From contig JAJDTU010000013.1 of NCBI GenBank assembly GCA_022826965.1, positions 372,001-436,000 of the forward strand: a stretch of DNA of 64,000 bases, read 5' to 3'. The notes beneath the pieces are model-generated. The model was given only the letters and a program-made list of their open reading frames with translations. It ran no database searches and was not told the origin of the DNA. The first letter of the stretch is position 1; every line of letters begins with the position of its first letter. Below are positions 51,819-60,085 of this stretch, in pieces. This DNA comes from Dehalococcoidia bacterium. GTDB lineage: Bacteria > Chloroflexota > Dehalococcoidia > Bin125. Made by a program: the position numbers and the translations under genes.

Positions 51819-52867
51819 GCGCCACGCCGTCCTCGTTGACGCGATATCACGCCCTGGTGCAGGAGGAGATGCGGGCGACATTTCCTGAGGTTGCCCTGCC
51901 GATCTACGACATGGCGCGCTACGCGCTCGGCTGGCTGGATGAAGCGGGTCGTCGGGCCGACGCTTCGGGGAAGGGAGCGCGCGCGGCGCTGACCATGCTC
52001 GGCGCGGAAGCGATCAGCAGCGACGCCGACGCTCTGCGTCGCGCCGCTTCCGGAGCGGCCGCCGTCGAGATGGTTCACAACTTCTCGCTTGTGCACGACG
52101 ACGTTCAGGACGGGGATGCGGAGCGGCGGGGACGGCCGACGGTCTGGCGTGTCTGGGGAGTTGCGCAGGCGATCAATACGGGCGATCTGATGCGCGAGCT
52201 CGCAGATGCGGCCCTGAGACGGGCGTTGATCCATGGGGCGTCAGCCGAGTCCGTGGTCGAATCGATTCGGCGTCTGAACCAGGCCACGATGCTGATGATC
52301 GAGGGTCAGTACCTGGACCTGACCTTCGAGCAACGGCTGGATGTCGAGGTTGACGAATACCTGGCGATGGTGGAACGAAAAACGGGTGCGATGATGGGCG
52401 TGTCTCTGGCGATCGGGGCGACGCTCGCGGGAGCGACGGCGGAGCAGGCCGACACGCTGGACCGCGCTGGCAAGCGCCTCGGTCGGTGCTTCCAGATGCG
52501 CGACGACTGGTTGGGCATCTGGGCCGATCCCGAGGCGCTGGGTAAGCCGACCGACGCCGACATCCGTCGACGCAAGAAGTCGTTTCCGATCCTCTATGCG
52601 TTGAATCATGCGCCGTCGGCTGCGAGGCACGAGCTCGCGGAGATCTACGGCCGCGAACTCGCGGGCAACGGCGCCGATCTTGCGGACGAACAGGTCGATT
52701 GGATACACGATCTGCTCAGCGAAGTGGGCGCCGACTCAGCTACCGACCGTGCAGCGCGTGAGGAGTACGAGGCGTTCCGTCGCGAGCTTGCCGCCGGCGA
52801 GCCTCGAGCGGAGGCGGTGGCAGACCTGGAAGAGTTGGCGCTGTTCACGCTGGAACGGGATCGCTGA
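51815..52867 (+). CDS. Polyprenyl diphosphate synthase (FPP/GGPP type)
   Basis: This trans-prenyltransferase chain-elongates IPP with allylic diphosphates. The 350-residue protein has the first Asp-rich motif DDVQDGD (about residue 99, after VHNFSLVH). The second region is QMRDDWLGIWADPEALGKP, with RRRKKSFPILYAL following. It lacks a classic second DDxxD but matches bacterial short-chain enzymes. The chain length is not certain. The hopanoid genes beside it need FPP, so FPP synthase is most likely. It is coupled to fur by ATGA and followed 9 bp later by the cyclase. Confidence 0.88.
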   Translation: MSATPSSLTRYHALVQEEMRATFPEVALPIYDMARYALGWLDEAGRRADASGKGARAALTMLGAEAISSDADALRRAASGAAAVEMVHNFSLVHDDVQDGDAERRGRPTVWRVWGVAQAINTGDLMRELADAALRRALIHGASAESVVESIRRLNQATMLMIEGQYLDLTFEQRLDVEVDEYLAMVERKTGAMMGVSLAIGATLAGATAEQADTLDRAGKRLGRCFQMRDDWLGIWADPEALGKPTDADIRRRKKSFPILYALNHAPSAARHELAEIYGRELAGNGADLADEQVDWIHDLLSEVGADSATDRAAREEYEAFRRELAAGEPRAEAVADLEELALFTLERDR

Positions 52868-52876
52868 GGGTCGCCG

Positions 52877-54811
52877 ATGACGACGGTCTCGCCTGCGCAC
52901 GTACCCGACGCGGCACTGGGCCGCGCGATCAAGCGAGCCACGGACTGGCTGATCGAGGAGCAAGACCCGGCCGGGTACTGGTGGGGCGAACTGGAGTCGA
53001 ACGCGTCGATCACGGCCGAGTACCTGCTGCTGACCCATCACCTTGGCATCGCCGACCGGCAGCAGTGGGACGGCATCGCGCGGTACATCCGGGCGCAACA
53101 GCGGCCAGAGGGATTCTGGGCTCAGTATCTGAACGGCCCCGGGGACGTCTCCACGTCGGTCGAGGCATACTTCGCGCTCAAGCTGGCCGGTGACGATCCC
53201 GACTCGCCGCACATGGCCCGGGCCCGCGAGTGGATCCTCAAACAGGGCGGTATCGTCCGCGCCCGCGTGTTCACGAAGATCTGGCTGGCTCTGTTCGGGG
53301 AGTTCGACTGGGATCGCTTGCCGGCGATGCCGCCGTGGATCAACCTGTTGCCGTCCTGGCTGCCGGTGAACCTCTATGAGTTCGCCAGCTGGGCGCGCGC
53401 CACGGTGGTGGGCATCACCGTGATCATGACCCTGAGACCTACGGCGGCGCTGCCGGCCGGTGCGGGGGTTCCAGAACTCTGGGTCAAGCCATCCGACCGG
53501 CGTCGTTTTGCCGTGCCGCCGCCGAAGAATCCACTCTCGGCCGCGGGTGCGCTTTATGTCTTTGATTCGCTGCTTCGGTTGTTGGACCGCAACCGGATCA
53601 GGCCGTTCGAGCACCGGGCCCTGGCGTTCTCGGAGCGTTGGTTGCTGGATCGTCAGGAGGCGGATGGGTGCTGGGGCGGGATTCAACCGCCGTGGGTCTA
53701 CGCAATCCTGGCGCTGCGAGCGATGGGCTATTCGCTCGACCATCCCGTGATCAGACGGGCATTGGCCGGATTCGAACGGTTCACCTGGCGGCGAAACGGG
53801 TCGTCGGGGGAGCATGTGTGGACGGAGAGCTGTCAGTCTCCGGTCTGGGATACGTGCCTGGCGGCGCTGGGTCTGCTCGACGCGGGTCTCGATTCGCAGC
53901 ATCCGGCGCTGCAGGGGGCGGCTCGGTGGATGCTGCGGGAGCAGGTGCTGGCGGGCGGTGACTGGCAGGTCAAGAACCCGGATACGCCGCCGGGCGGTTG
54001 GGCGTTCGAATTCGACAACGATGTCTATCCCGATGTCGACGACACGGCCGTCGTGATGATGGCGCTGGAGCGCATCCCGCTGCCTGGCCTGGAGTCCGAG
54101 CGCCAACTCGCGCTCGACCGCGGGTTGCACTGGATGCTCTCGATGCAGTCGTCAAACGGCGGTTGGGGCGCGTTCGATGTCGACAACGAGAAGACGTTTC
54201 TCGCCGATATCCCGTTTGCCGATTTCGGCGAACTGCTCGATCCGCCGACCGCCGATGTGACTGCACATGCGCTGGAGTACATCGGCCAGCTCGGTTACAG
54301 CGGGCAGTATCCACCGGCCAGCCGCGGCTTGCGGTTCCTCTACGAACTGCAGGAGCCGGATGGCTCATGGTGGGGTCGATGGGGGGTCAACTACATCTAC
54401 GGTCTGGGCGCGGCACTGCCCGCCCTGAAGACGCTGGGTGAGCCGATGTCGGCGGCACCCGTGCGCAAGTCGGTGGAGTGGCTCTTTCGCCACCAGCTTG
54501 AGGACGGCGGTTGGGGCGAATCCTGCGATACCTACGCGGATCCATCGTTGCGGGGCCTGGGACCATCGACGCCCTCACAAACGGCGTGGGCACTGATGGC
54601 GTTGATTGCGGCGGGCGAAGCGGAACATGAGTCGGTCGCGCGCGGCATCCGATATCTCGTTGGGCGCCAACGCGAGGACGGCACGTGGGACGAACCGGAG
54701 TTCACCGGCACCGGATTCCCCGGCGATTTCATGATCAACTATCACCTGTACCGCCACTACTTCCCGCTGATGGCGCTGGGACGCTACGAACGGGCGATCG
54801 CGCCGCGCTAG
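52877..54811 (+). CDS. shc: Squalene-hopene cyclase
   Basis: This membrane-associated class II terpene cyclase turns squalene into hopene and diplopterol. The 644-residue protein has the catalytic motif DVDDT at residues 386-390. QW repeats are visible as QDPAGYWWGE, QRPEGFWAQY, QEADGCWGG, QSSNGGWGA, QEPDGSWWG and QLEDGGWGE. The membrane insertion region lies around 145-190. It is 9 bp after the prenyl synthase and upstream of the hpnC-hpnD-hpnE genes, so squalene supply and cyclisation are encoded together. Confidence 0.96.
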   Translation: MTTVSPAHVPDAALGRAIKRATDWLIEEQDPAGYWWGELESNASITAEYLLLTHHLGIADRQQWDGIARYIRAQQRPEGFWAQYLNGPGDVSTSVEAYFALKLAGDDPDSPHMARAREWILKQGGIVRARVFTKIWLALFGEFDWDRLPAMPPWINLLPSWLPVNLYEFASWARATVVGITVIMTLRPTAALPAGAGVPELWVKPSDRRRFAVPPPKNPLSAAGALYVFDSLLRLLDRNRIRPFEHRALAFSERWLLDRQEADGCWGGIQPPWVYAILALRAMGYSLDHPVIRRALAGFERFTWRRNGSSGEHVWTESCQSPVWDTCLAALGLLDAGLDSQHPALQGAARWMLREQVLAGGDWQVKNPDTPPGGWAFEFDNDVYPDVDDTAVVMMALERIPLPGLESERQLALDRGLHWMLSMQSSNGGWGAFDVDNEKTFLADIPFADFGELLDPPTADVTAHALEYIGQLGYSGQYPPASRGLRFLYELQEPDGSWWGRWGVNYIYGLGAALPALKTLGEPMSAAPVRKSVEWLFRHQLEDGGWGESCDTYADPSLRGLGPSTPSQTAWALMALIAAGEAEHESVARGIRYLVGRQREDGTWDEPEFTGTGFPGDFMINYHLYRHYFPLMALGRYERAIAPR

Positions 54812-54846
54812 CCGGCGCCAAGCCGCGGTGGGGACGATCGACGACC

Positions 54847-54887
54847 GAACGGTTGCCGGGTCGCGTTGGTGGCGGCGCGGAACGGTT
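54847..54887. repeat. Direct repeat upstream of the GNAT-zinc ribbon gene
   Basis: GAACGGTT occurs at 54847-54854 and 54880-54887, 33 bp apart, in the 138-bp gap after the cyclase gene. It may mark an activator site for a second promoter. With only two copies, chance cannot be excluded. Confidence 0.3.
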
Positions 54888-54949
54888 AGCATGACAGATC
54901 ATCGACCGGGTATCGCCCGATGCGCGAACCAAGTCAGGGAGGGGGCGGC

Positions 54950-55633
54950 ATGACTACGTCATCAGACACCAACGTTGACATTGAGATGCACCAGCTGCCT
55001 CGCGATTTGCGCAGTGGCGAACGTACCATCCGGCTGCGGCATCTGGCCGCCAACGACGGCAACGCCCTGCTCGAATTCGGCCGTCGCCAACCCAATGAGG
55101 ACCTGCTCTTCCAAGAACGAGATATCACCAACGTCGCCGATATCGGCGACTGGATTCACGAAACCGAAGCGGGACGAATTCGCACGGTCGTCGCGGAGGA
55201 GAATGGTGCGATCATCGGCTACACGACGATCGAGCGCGGTCGACTGCGCTGGACCCGACACGTGGCTGAAATCCGCGTCATGGTTGACGTGAGCGCGCGC
55301 CGTCTCGGGCTGGGGCACGTGCTGCTGGGTCTGGCCTTCGAGGGCGCGCTGGCGGATGATGTGTCCAAGATCATCGCGCAGATGACGCCGGACCAGGTCG
55401 GCGCGCGCAAGATCTTCGAGCGTCTCGGCTTCGTCGAGGACGCGGTGCTGACCCGCCACGTCGCCTCGGCAGACGGCGAATTGCACGACCTGGTCGTGAT
55501 GCGCTTCGACACCAAGCAACGCCTGCTCTGCAAGGAGTGCGGTCAGTACGTCCTCACGCTGATTCCGCTACAGGGCAAGCAACTCTGTTGGGCGTGTTAC
55601 GAAATCCTTGATCTCGAACTGGGAGCGGGGTAA
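54950..55633 (+). CDS. GNAT acetyltransferase fused to a C-terminal zinc ribbon
   Basis: This 227-residue protein has an N-terminal GNAT domain (RTIRLRHLAANDGNALLEF; acetyl-CoA loop VSARRLGLGHVLL; GARKIFERLGFVEDAVL) followed by a short zinc ribbon (LLCKECGQYVLTL ... LCWACYEIL). GGGAGG precedes ATG 54950. Acyl acceptors of such proteins vary. It sits inside the hopanoid locus between shc and dodecin, but no hopanoid role is known for this fusion. Confidence 0.82.
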   Translation: MTTSSDTNVDIEMHQLPRDLRSGERTIRLRHLAANDGNALLEFGRRQPNEDLLFQERDITNVADIGDWIHETEAGRIRTVVAEENGAIIGYTTIERGRLRWTRHVAEIRVMVDVSARRLGLGHVLLGLAFEGALADDVSKIIAQMTPDQVGARKIFERLGFVEDAVLTRHVASADGELHDLVVMRFDTKQRLLCKECGQYVLTLIPLQGKQLCWACYEILDLELGAG

Positions 55634-55663
55634 ATCCAGAAGTAGAAGGATATGGAGGAAATC

Positions 55664-55903
55664 ATGGCAGAACACCGAGACCACACATACAAGATCGTCG
55701 AGCTTGTCGGCTCCTCGCCGGACGGCGTTGACCAGGCGATTCGCAACGCGATCGAACGAGCCGGCGAAACGCTGCGCAATCTGGACTGGTTTGAGGTCCG
55801 CGAGATCCGCGGTGCCATGCAGGAGGGCGAGATCGGCTGGTTCCAGGTCAAGCTGGGCGTGGGCTTCCGCGTCCTCGACCCGGCGGACCTCGAGAAGGAA
55901 TAG
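55664..55903 (+). CDS. Dodecin, flavin-storage protein
   Basis: Dodecin assembles into a 12-mer that binds flavin or riboflavin. The 79-residue protein has YKIVELVGSSPDGVDQAI, the family start, and LRNLDWFEVREIRG with the flavin-stacking Trp, then GWFQVKLGVGFRV. GGAGG lies 5 bp before ATG 55664, so the ATG at 55652 is not used. It lies between the GNAT and hpnC genes. Its role in the locus could be flavin supply for HpnE, an FAD enzyme (inference). Confidence 0.9.
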   Translation: MAEHRDHTYKIVELVGSSPDGVDQAIRNAIERAGETLRNLDWFEVREIRGAMQEGEIGWFQVKLGVGFRVLDPADLEKE

Positions 55904-55927
55904 ACACGCGGCTGGCATCAGACGGCG

Positions 55928-56848
55928 ATGACGACGACGCCCCAGAGCATCGCGTTCGAGGGGAGCGCAGACGACGCGCTCCGCTGGTGTCGGCGCTACA
56001 CGCGCCGGCACGGCGAGAACTTCACCGTGGTCAGCTGGTTCCTGCCACGGGAGCTACGTGCGCCGATGTTCGCGGTCTACGCCTTTTGCCGCTTCACCGA
56101 CAACCTCGGGGACGAATCGGACGGATCGCCGGCCGAACGGCTGGAGCGTCTGGACCGGTGGCAAGCCGACCTCGAGCTCGCGTTTGACGGCTCGCAGCCA
56201 CAGCATCCGATCAACGTCGCCCTGCGACAGGTGGCTGGGGAGAAGCCGCTGCGCCCCGACCCGTTTCGTCGCCTGATTGAGGCAAACCGCCTCGATCAAC
56301 GCAACACCCGTTACGAGACGTTCCAGGACGTGCTCGCTTACTGCGACCTTTCGGCGAATCCTGTCGGCGAGATGGTCCTGGCCCTGTGGGGCATCGATAC
56401 CGAGACCGAGGAGGGCCAGTACCGTCGCGATCTCTCCGACGCGACCTGCACGGCGCTGCAGATCGCCAATCACTGGCAGGATGTGCGGCGCGACTTTCTC
56501 GACTCGGGGCGGATCTATCTGCCGCTCGAGGACATCCGCCGCTTCGGTCTCTCGGAGGCGGAGATTGCGGAGGGGATTGAGCAGAAACAATGTCCGGACG
56601 ACTTCCGCACGATGATGCGCTTCCAGGTCGACCGTGCCGAGGCGTGGTTTCGCAAAGGCGAGCGCCTGATCGAAGAGGTCCCGCGAGCACTGGCAATTGA
56701 CTTGCGGCTGTTCACCGACGGCGGACGGGCCGTGCTCAAGGCGATTGAACGCCAGGACTACGACACGCTGAGCCGCAGGCCGCGGGTGTGCAAGTCGACT
56801 CGTGCCTGGCTCGCGTTGCGCGCTGCGGCGAGACTCAAACTAGGCTGA
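55928..56848 (+). CDS. hpnC: Hydroxysqualene synthase HpnC
   Basis: This is a squalene/phytoene synthase-fold enzyme of 306 residues. In known HpnC it converts presqualene diphosphate to hydroxysqualene. The first Asp-rich motif is CRFTDNLGDE (about residues 54-63) and the second region is ALQIANHWQDVRRDFLDSGRIYLP. It is smaller and less DDxxD-perfect than HpnD, typical of HpnC. It lies 7 bp upstream of hpnD in one operon. Confidence 0.92.
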   Translation: MTTTPQSIAFEGSADDALRWCRRYTRRHGENFTVVSWFLPRELRAPMFAVYAFCRFTDNLGDESDGSPAERLERLDRWQADLELAFDGSQPQHPINVALRQVAGEKPLRPDPFRRLIEANRLDQRNTRYETFQDVLAYCDLSANPVGEMVLALWGIDTETEEGQYRRDLSDATCTALQIANHWQDVRRDFLDSGRIYLPLEDIRRFGLSEAEIAEGIEQKQCPDDFRTMMRFQVDRAEAWFRKGERLIEEVPRALAIDLRLFTDGGRAVLKAIERQDYDTLSRRPRVCKSTRAWLALRAAARLKLG

Positions 56849-56855
56849 CGCCACG

Positions 56856-57761
56856 ATGCAACGCCGAATCGACCCGCAGGTCTCCGATGCCTACCGCGAG
56901 TGCCAGGCGTTCACACGCCGACGGGCGACGAATTTCTACATCGCGTTCTCGGCATTGCCGCAGCGGAAACGGCAGGCGATCTACGCGGCCTATGCGTATG
57001 CGGGGACGGTCGATGATGCCGTCGACGATGCGGGGACCCAGGAGGAACGAGCCGCGGCTCTGAGCCAGGCGCATGCGCTGCTTCACGCCGCCTACTCGGG
57101 CGGCGAGGCGGAACCAGGCTGGCTTGCCGCGGGGCTGGCGGATGCCGTTGACCGCTACGACATCCCGCGAGATCACTTCGACGAGCTCGTACGAGGTATG
57201 GAACAAGACCTCACGCAGACGCGCTACGACACCTTCGAAGAGCTCGAGCAGTACTGTTACCGCGCGGCGTCTGTGATCGGGTTGATCTGCATCTGCATCT
57301 TCGGCTATGACCGGGCACAGAATGAGCTCGCGATCGACTCGGCGGTCGCGATGGGTAAAGCGCTGCAGATCACCAACATCATGCGCGACGTCAAGGAAGA
57401 TGCCGAGCGCGGGCGCATCTACCTCGCCCGCGAGGACCTGGCACAGCACGGAGTCTCCGAGGACGACATCCTGGGCAGCGTCTACAGCGCCGAGTTTCGC
57501 CAGCTGATGGCTGACTACGCCCAGCGCGCCTACGCCTTCTACGGCGAGGGCAACCGGCTGATCCCGCTGCTGAACGGGCCGCGCAGCCGCGCGTGCTGCA
57601 ACGGACTGCAGGGCGTCTACCGGATGATCCTCGACGCCATCGTGACGCGTGAATACGACGTCTACAGCCAGCGAGTGTCTCCGTCGAAGGCCGGTCGCGT
57701 GGTGCGGATGCTCGAGCTCTGGTTGATGGGCGCGCTGCCGAACTTCGCCCGCGTTCGGTAG
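56856..57761 (+). CDS. hpnD: Presqualene diphosphate synthase HpnD
   Basis: This 301-residue squalene/phytoene synthase-fold enzyme, in known HpnD, condenses two FPP to presqualene diphosphate. The motifs are AGTVDDAVDDAG (about residues 49-60) and ALQITNIMRDVKEDAERGRIYL, both DxxxD substrate/magnesium sites. YCYRAASVIGLICICIFGY is the typical central helix. It is 7 bp after hpnC and 7 bp before hpnE. Confidence 0.93.
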   Translation: MQRRIDPQVSDAYRECQAFTRRRATNFYIAFSALPQRKRQAIYAAYAYAGTVDDAVDDAGTQEERAAALSQAHALLHAAYSGGEAEPGWLAAGLADAVDRYDIPRDHFDELVRGMEQDLTQTRYDTFEELEQYCYRAASVIGLICICIFGYDRAQNELAIDSAVAMGKALQITNIMRDVKEDAERGRIYLAREDLAQHGVSEDDILGSVYSAEFRQLMADYAQRAYAFYGEGNRLIPLLNGPRSRACCNGLQGVYRMILDAIVTREYDVYSQRVSPSKAGRVVRMLELWLMGALPNFARVR

Positions 57762-57768
57762 CTCCACC

Positions 57769-59175
57769 GTGATCGATTACCGCGACAACGGGCCGATCGC
57801 CGTGATCGGCGGTGGACTCGCCGGGCTCAGCGCCGCGCTCGATCTGACGGACGCCGGCCGGGAGGTGGTGCTGTTCGAGCGCCGGCCCTACGTCGGGGGC
57901 AAGGCGTATTCGTTTCAGGATCCGAACCACGACGTCGTACTCGATAACGGTCAGCACATCACGATGCGTTGCTGCACGGCGTTCCAGTCGTTTCTGGAGC
58001 GAATCGGCTGCGCGGACATCGTGCGCTACCAGGACGATTTGGCAGTCGCAGTGATCGACCCGGATTCCGAGGGGCATCGCGTCAGCGTGATTGCGGGCGG
58101 CGGACTGCGTGGACTGGGTCGGCTTGGTCGACAGCTCTTTCCGGCACCGCTGCACATGTTTCCTTCGCTGGTCACCTATGAACACCTGAGCGTCGGCGAG
58201 AAGGCTCGGCTGGCGCTGGCGATCGAGCCGATCCGGCGGATGAGCGAGTTTGAGCGGATGGCGCTGGATCGGCAGTCGTTTGCAGACTGGCTGCGTGAGC
58301 ACCGTCAGACTGAGCGGGCGATCGATCGGTTCTGGGATCTGATCGTGCTGCCGACATGCAATGACCGCTCGAAGGACGTGTCGGCGACACAGGCGATCCA
58401 GGTGTTTCAGGAAGGGTTCAGCCGTGATGCGCGGGCGGCGGACATCGGCGTGTTCGTGCGCGGTCTGGGCGAGGTGGCGGAGACCGCCTATCGGCGGCTG
58501 GGCGAGCGGGGCTGCCGGATGGAGTTGAACACCACGGTTCGGGGGATTGTTGCGTCAGAGGCCGAAGCGAGGACCGTGCACTACGGGCGGGACGGGTCGC
58601 TCGATGTGAGCGCGGTGGTGCTTGCGTTGCCGCCCAAACACGCGTTTGAGATGATCCCGGCCGGCTGGCGTCGGCGGGAACCGTTCTGGCGGCTGGCGCA
58701 GCACGAGGTCAGCCCGATCGTCAACGTGCATATGCAGTGGGATCGGCCGGTGATGCGGCGCGACTTCGTCGCTGTGCTCGACCCGGACGCCCAGTTCATC
58801 TTTCATCGCTCGCAGATTCACGGCTGGCCGACTCCGCCGCACTGGATTTCGGTGTCGCTGAGCGGGGCGCACGAACTGGTCGAGCTGCCGCAGGACGCGA
58901 TTGTGGAACGGGTGGAGCGCGCCGTGCGTCGGGCGTTGCGGCGCACGGCGGGCGCGAAACTGCTGGCGTCTCGGGTTGTGAAGGAGGCGGAGGCAACGTT
59001 CCGACCGAAGCCGGGCATGAATGCACATCGGTTGCGTCCGCGAACCTCGATCCGCAACCTTGTGCTCGCCGGAGCCTGGACTGCGACGGGTTGGCCGGCG
59101 ACGATGGAATCGGCGGTCCGCAGCGGACGGGCCGCCGCCGAGGCGCTGCTGGAAGAACAGGATTATCGGCCATGA
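57769..59175 (+). CDS. hpnE: Hydroxysqualene dehydroxylase HpnE
   Basis: This FAD amine-oxidase-fold protein of 468 residues reduces hydroxysqualene to squalene in known HpnE. The N-terminal FAD motif is VIGGGLAGLSAAL and FERRPYVGGKAYSF follows. DNGQHITMRCC is a family signature, and the C-terminal FAD loop is AGAWTATGWPATMESAVRSG. GTG 57769 is the start. It overlaps ridA by 4 bp. Squalene made here feeds the cyclase at 52877-54811. Confidence 0.92.
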   Translation: MIDYRDNGPIAVIGGGLAGLSAALDLTDAGREVVLFERRPYVGGKAYSFQDPNHDVVLDNGQHITMRCCTAFQSFLERIGCADIVRYQDDLAVAVIDPDSEGHRVSVIAGGGLRGLGRLGRQLFPAPLHMFPSLVTYEHLSVGEKARLALAIEPIRRMSEFERMALDRQSFADWLREHRQTERAIDRFWDLIVLPTCNDRSKDVSATQAIQVFQEGFSRDARAADIGVFVRGLGEVAETAYRRLGERGCRMELNTTVRGIVASEAEARTVHYGRDGSLDVSAVVLALPPKHAFEMIPAGWRRREPFWRLAQHEVSPIVNVHMQWDRPVMRRDFVAVLDPDAQFIFHRSQIHGWPTPPHWISVSLSGAHELVELPQDAIVERVERAVRRALRRTAGAKLLASRVVKEAEATFRPKPGMNAHRLRPRTSIRNLVLAGAWTATGWPATMESAVRSGRAAAEALLEEQDYRP

Positions 59176-59567
59176 CGGACCGACAACGGACCCACTCGAA
59201 TCCCGCCTTCGAAGCCCGATTCGGCTACTGCCGCGCGCTGAGGGTTGGCAATTTGATTCACGTCAGCGGCACGGCGGCAGTCGAGGCCGACGGCAGCGTC
59301 ACTCCCGGCGGGGCCGGCGCGCAGACGGCTCGTTGCCTCGCGATCATCAAGACGGCGATCGAAGATCTCGGCGGCACGCTCGCGGATGTGGTCCGGCTTC
59401 GGATGTACATCACCGACATCGAGCAAGCCGCATCGATGGGCGAGCATCTCCGCTCCGCCTCTGCCGAGACACCTCCTACCTCGACGTTGGTCGAAGTCAG
59501 CGGTCTGGTCGACCCGGAGATGATCGTCGAGATCGAGGCCGACGCGATCATCGACGCAGTGGACTAA
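59172..59567 (+). CDS. RidA/YjgF/Endoribonuclease L-PSP-like protein
   Basis: This 131-residue trimeric-barrel protein of the RidA family includes enamine/imine deaminases. VSGTAAVEADGSVTPGGAGAQT is the family core. The Arg-containing VRLRMYITDIEQA follows and PPTSTLVEVSGLVDPEMIVEIEADA ends it, although the usual C-terminal Arg of RidA is not clear. ATG 59172 overlaps the hpnE stop (ATGA). Its 3' end overlaps the convergent release-factor-like gene by 20 bp. Confidence 0.88.
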   Translation: MTDRQRTHSNPAFEARFGYCRALRVGNLIHVSGTAAVEADGSVTPGGAGAQTARCLAIIKTAIEDLGGTLADVVRLRMYITDIEQAASMGEHLRSASAETPPTSTLVEVSGLVDPEMIVEIEADAIIDAVD

Positions 59568-60075
59568 GTCCCCGCTTGGAGCGGACGTCATTGGCGGCCG
59601 CCCACAGATGCGGCTCGGAGGCGAACAGTTTTGTCAGTTGATTCGACGAGCAGCCGACCAGCGCCGCGCAGTCCGCGGTCGAGCCACCCACAGCCTCGAA
59701 CAGATCGAGCAGCGGCCCGATGCCCGTCCAGAACTCGCGGTGCCGAGGTCCGACCCGATCGTGGCTCGGCACTTCTGTCCGGATTGAGCGCGGTAGCACG
59801 CGCTGCAACGCGACCGGCGGGTGATACATGCCGAGTTCGACTTCGCGTCGCACTTCGAGCGCGATTGCACGCCGCAGCCGGCTCAACGCCATTACGCGAT
59901 TCTGATGTTGGGAGCGCCGCTCCGCTGCATATCCGACCGCGCCGCTCGGTTCGTGGGTGAGGCGCACGGCCGAGTCGGTCTTGTTGCGATGCTGGCCGCC
60001 CGGACCCGAGACGCGAAAGCGCTCGAGCCGGCACTGTGCCAGCAGTTCATCATCGGGGAGAGCCAGCCAGTTCAC
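59548..60075 (-). CDS. Peptide chain release factor-like protein (GGQ domain) with C-terminal extension
   Basis: This 175-residue protein has the class I release-factor catalytic domain only. FRVSGPGGQHRNKTDSAVRLTH holds the GGQ that triggers peptidyl-tRNA hydrolysis, and RRSQHQNRVMALSRLRR continues the domain. It lacks the codon-recognition domains of RF1/RF2, so it is like ArfB/RF-H rescue factors, although the C-terminal part differs. That region (about residues 120-175, GSTADCAALVGCSSNQLTKLFA) is HTH-like and replaces the basic tail of ArfB. A ribosome-rescue role is inferred. Confidence 0.85.
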   Translation of the reverse strand: MNWLALPDDELLAQCRLERFRVSGPGGQHRNKTDSAVRLTHEPSGAVGYAAERRSQHQNRVMALSRLRRAIALEVRREVELGMYHPPVALQRVLPRSIRTEVPSHDRVGPRHREFWTGIGPLLDLFEAVGGSTADCAALVGCSSNQLTKLFASEPHLWAAANDVRSKRGLSPLRR

Positions 60076-60085
60076 GGCCGTGCGC

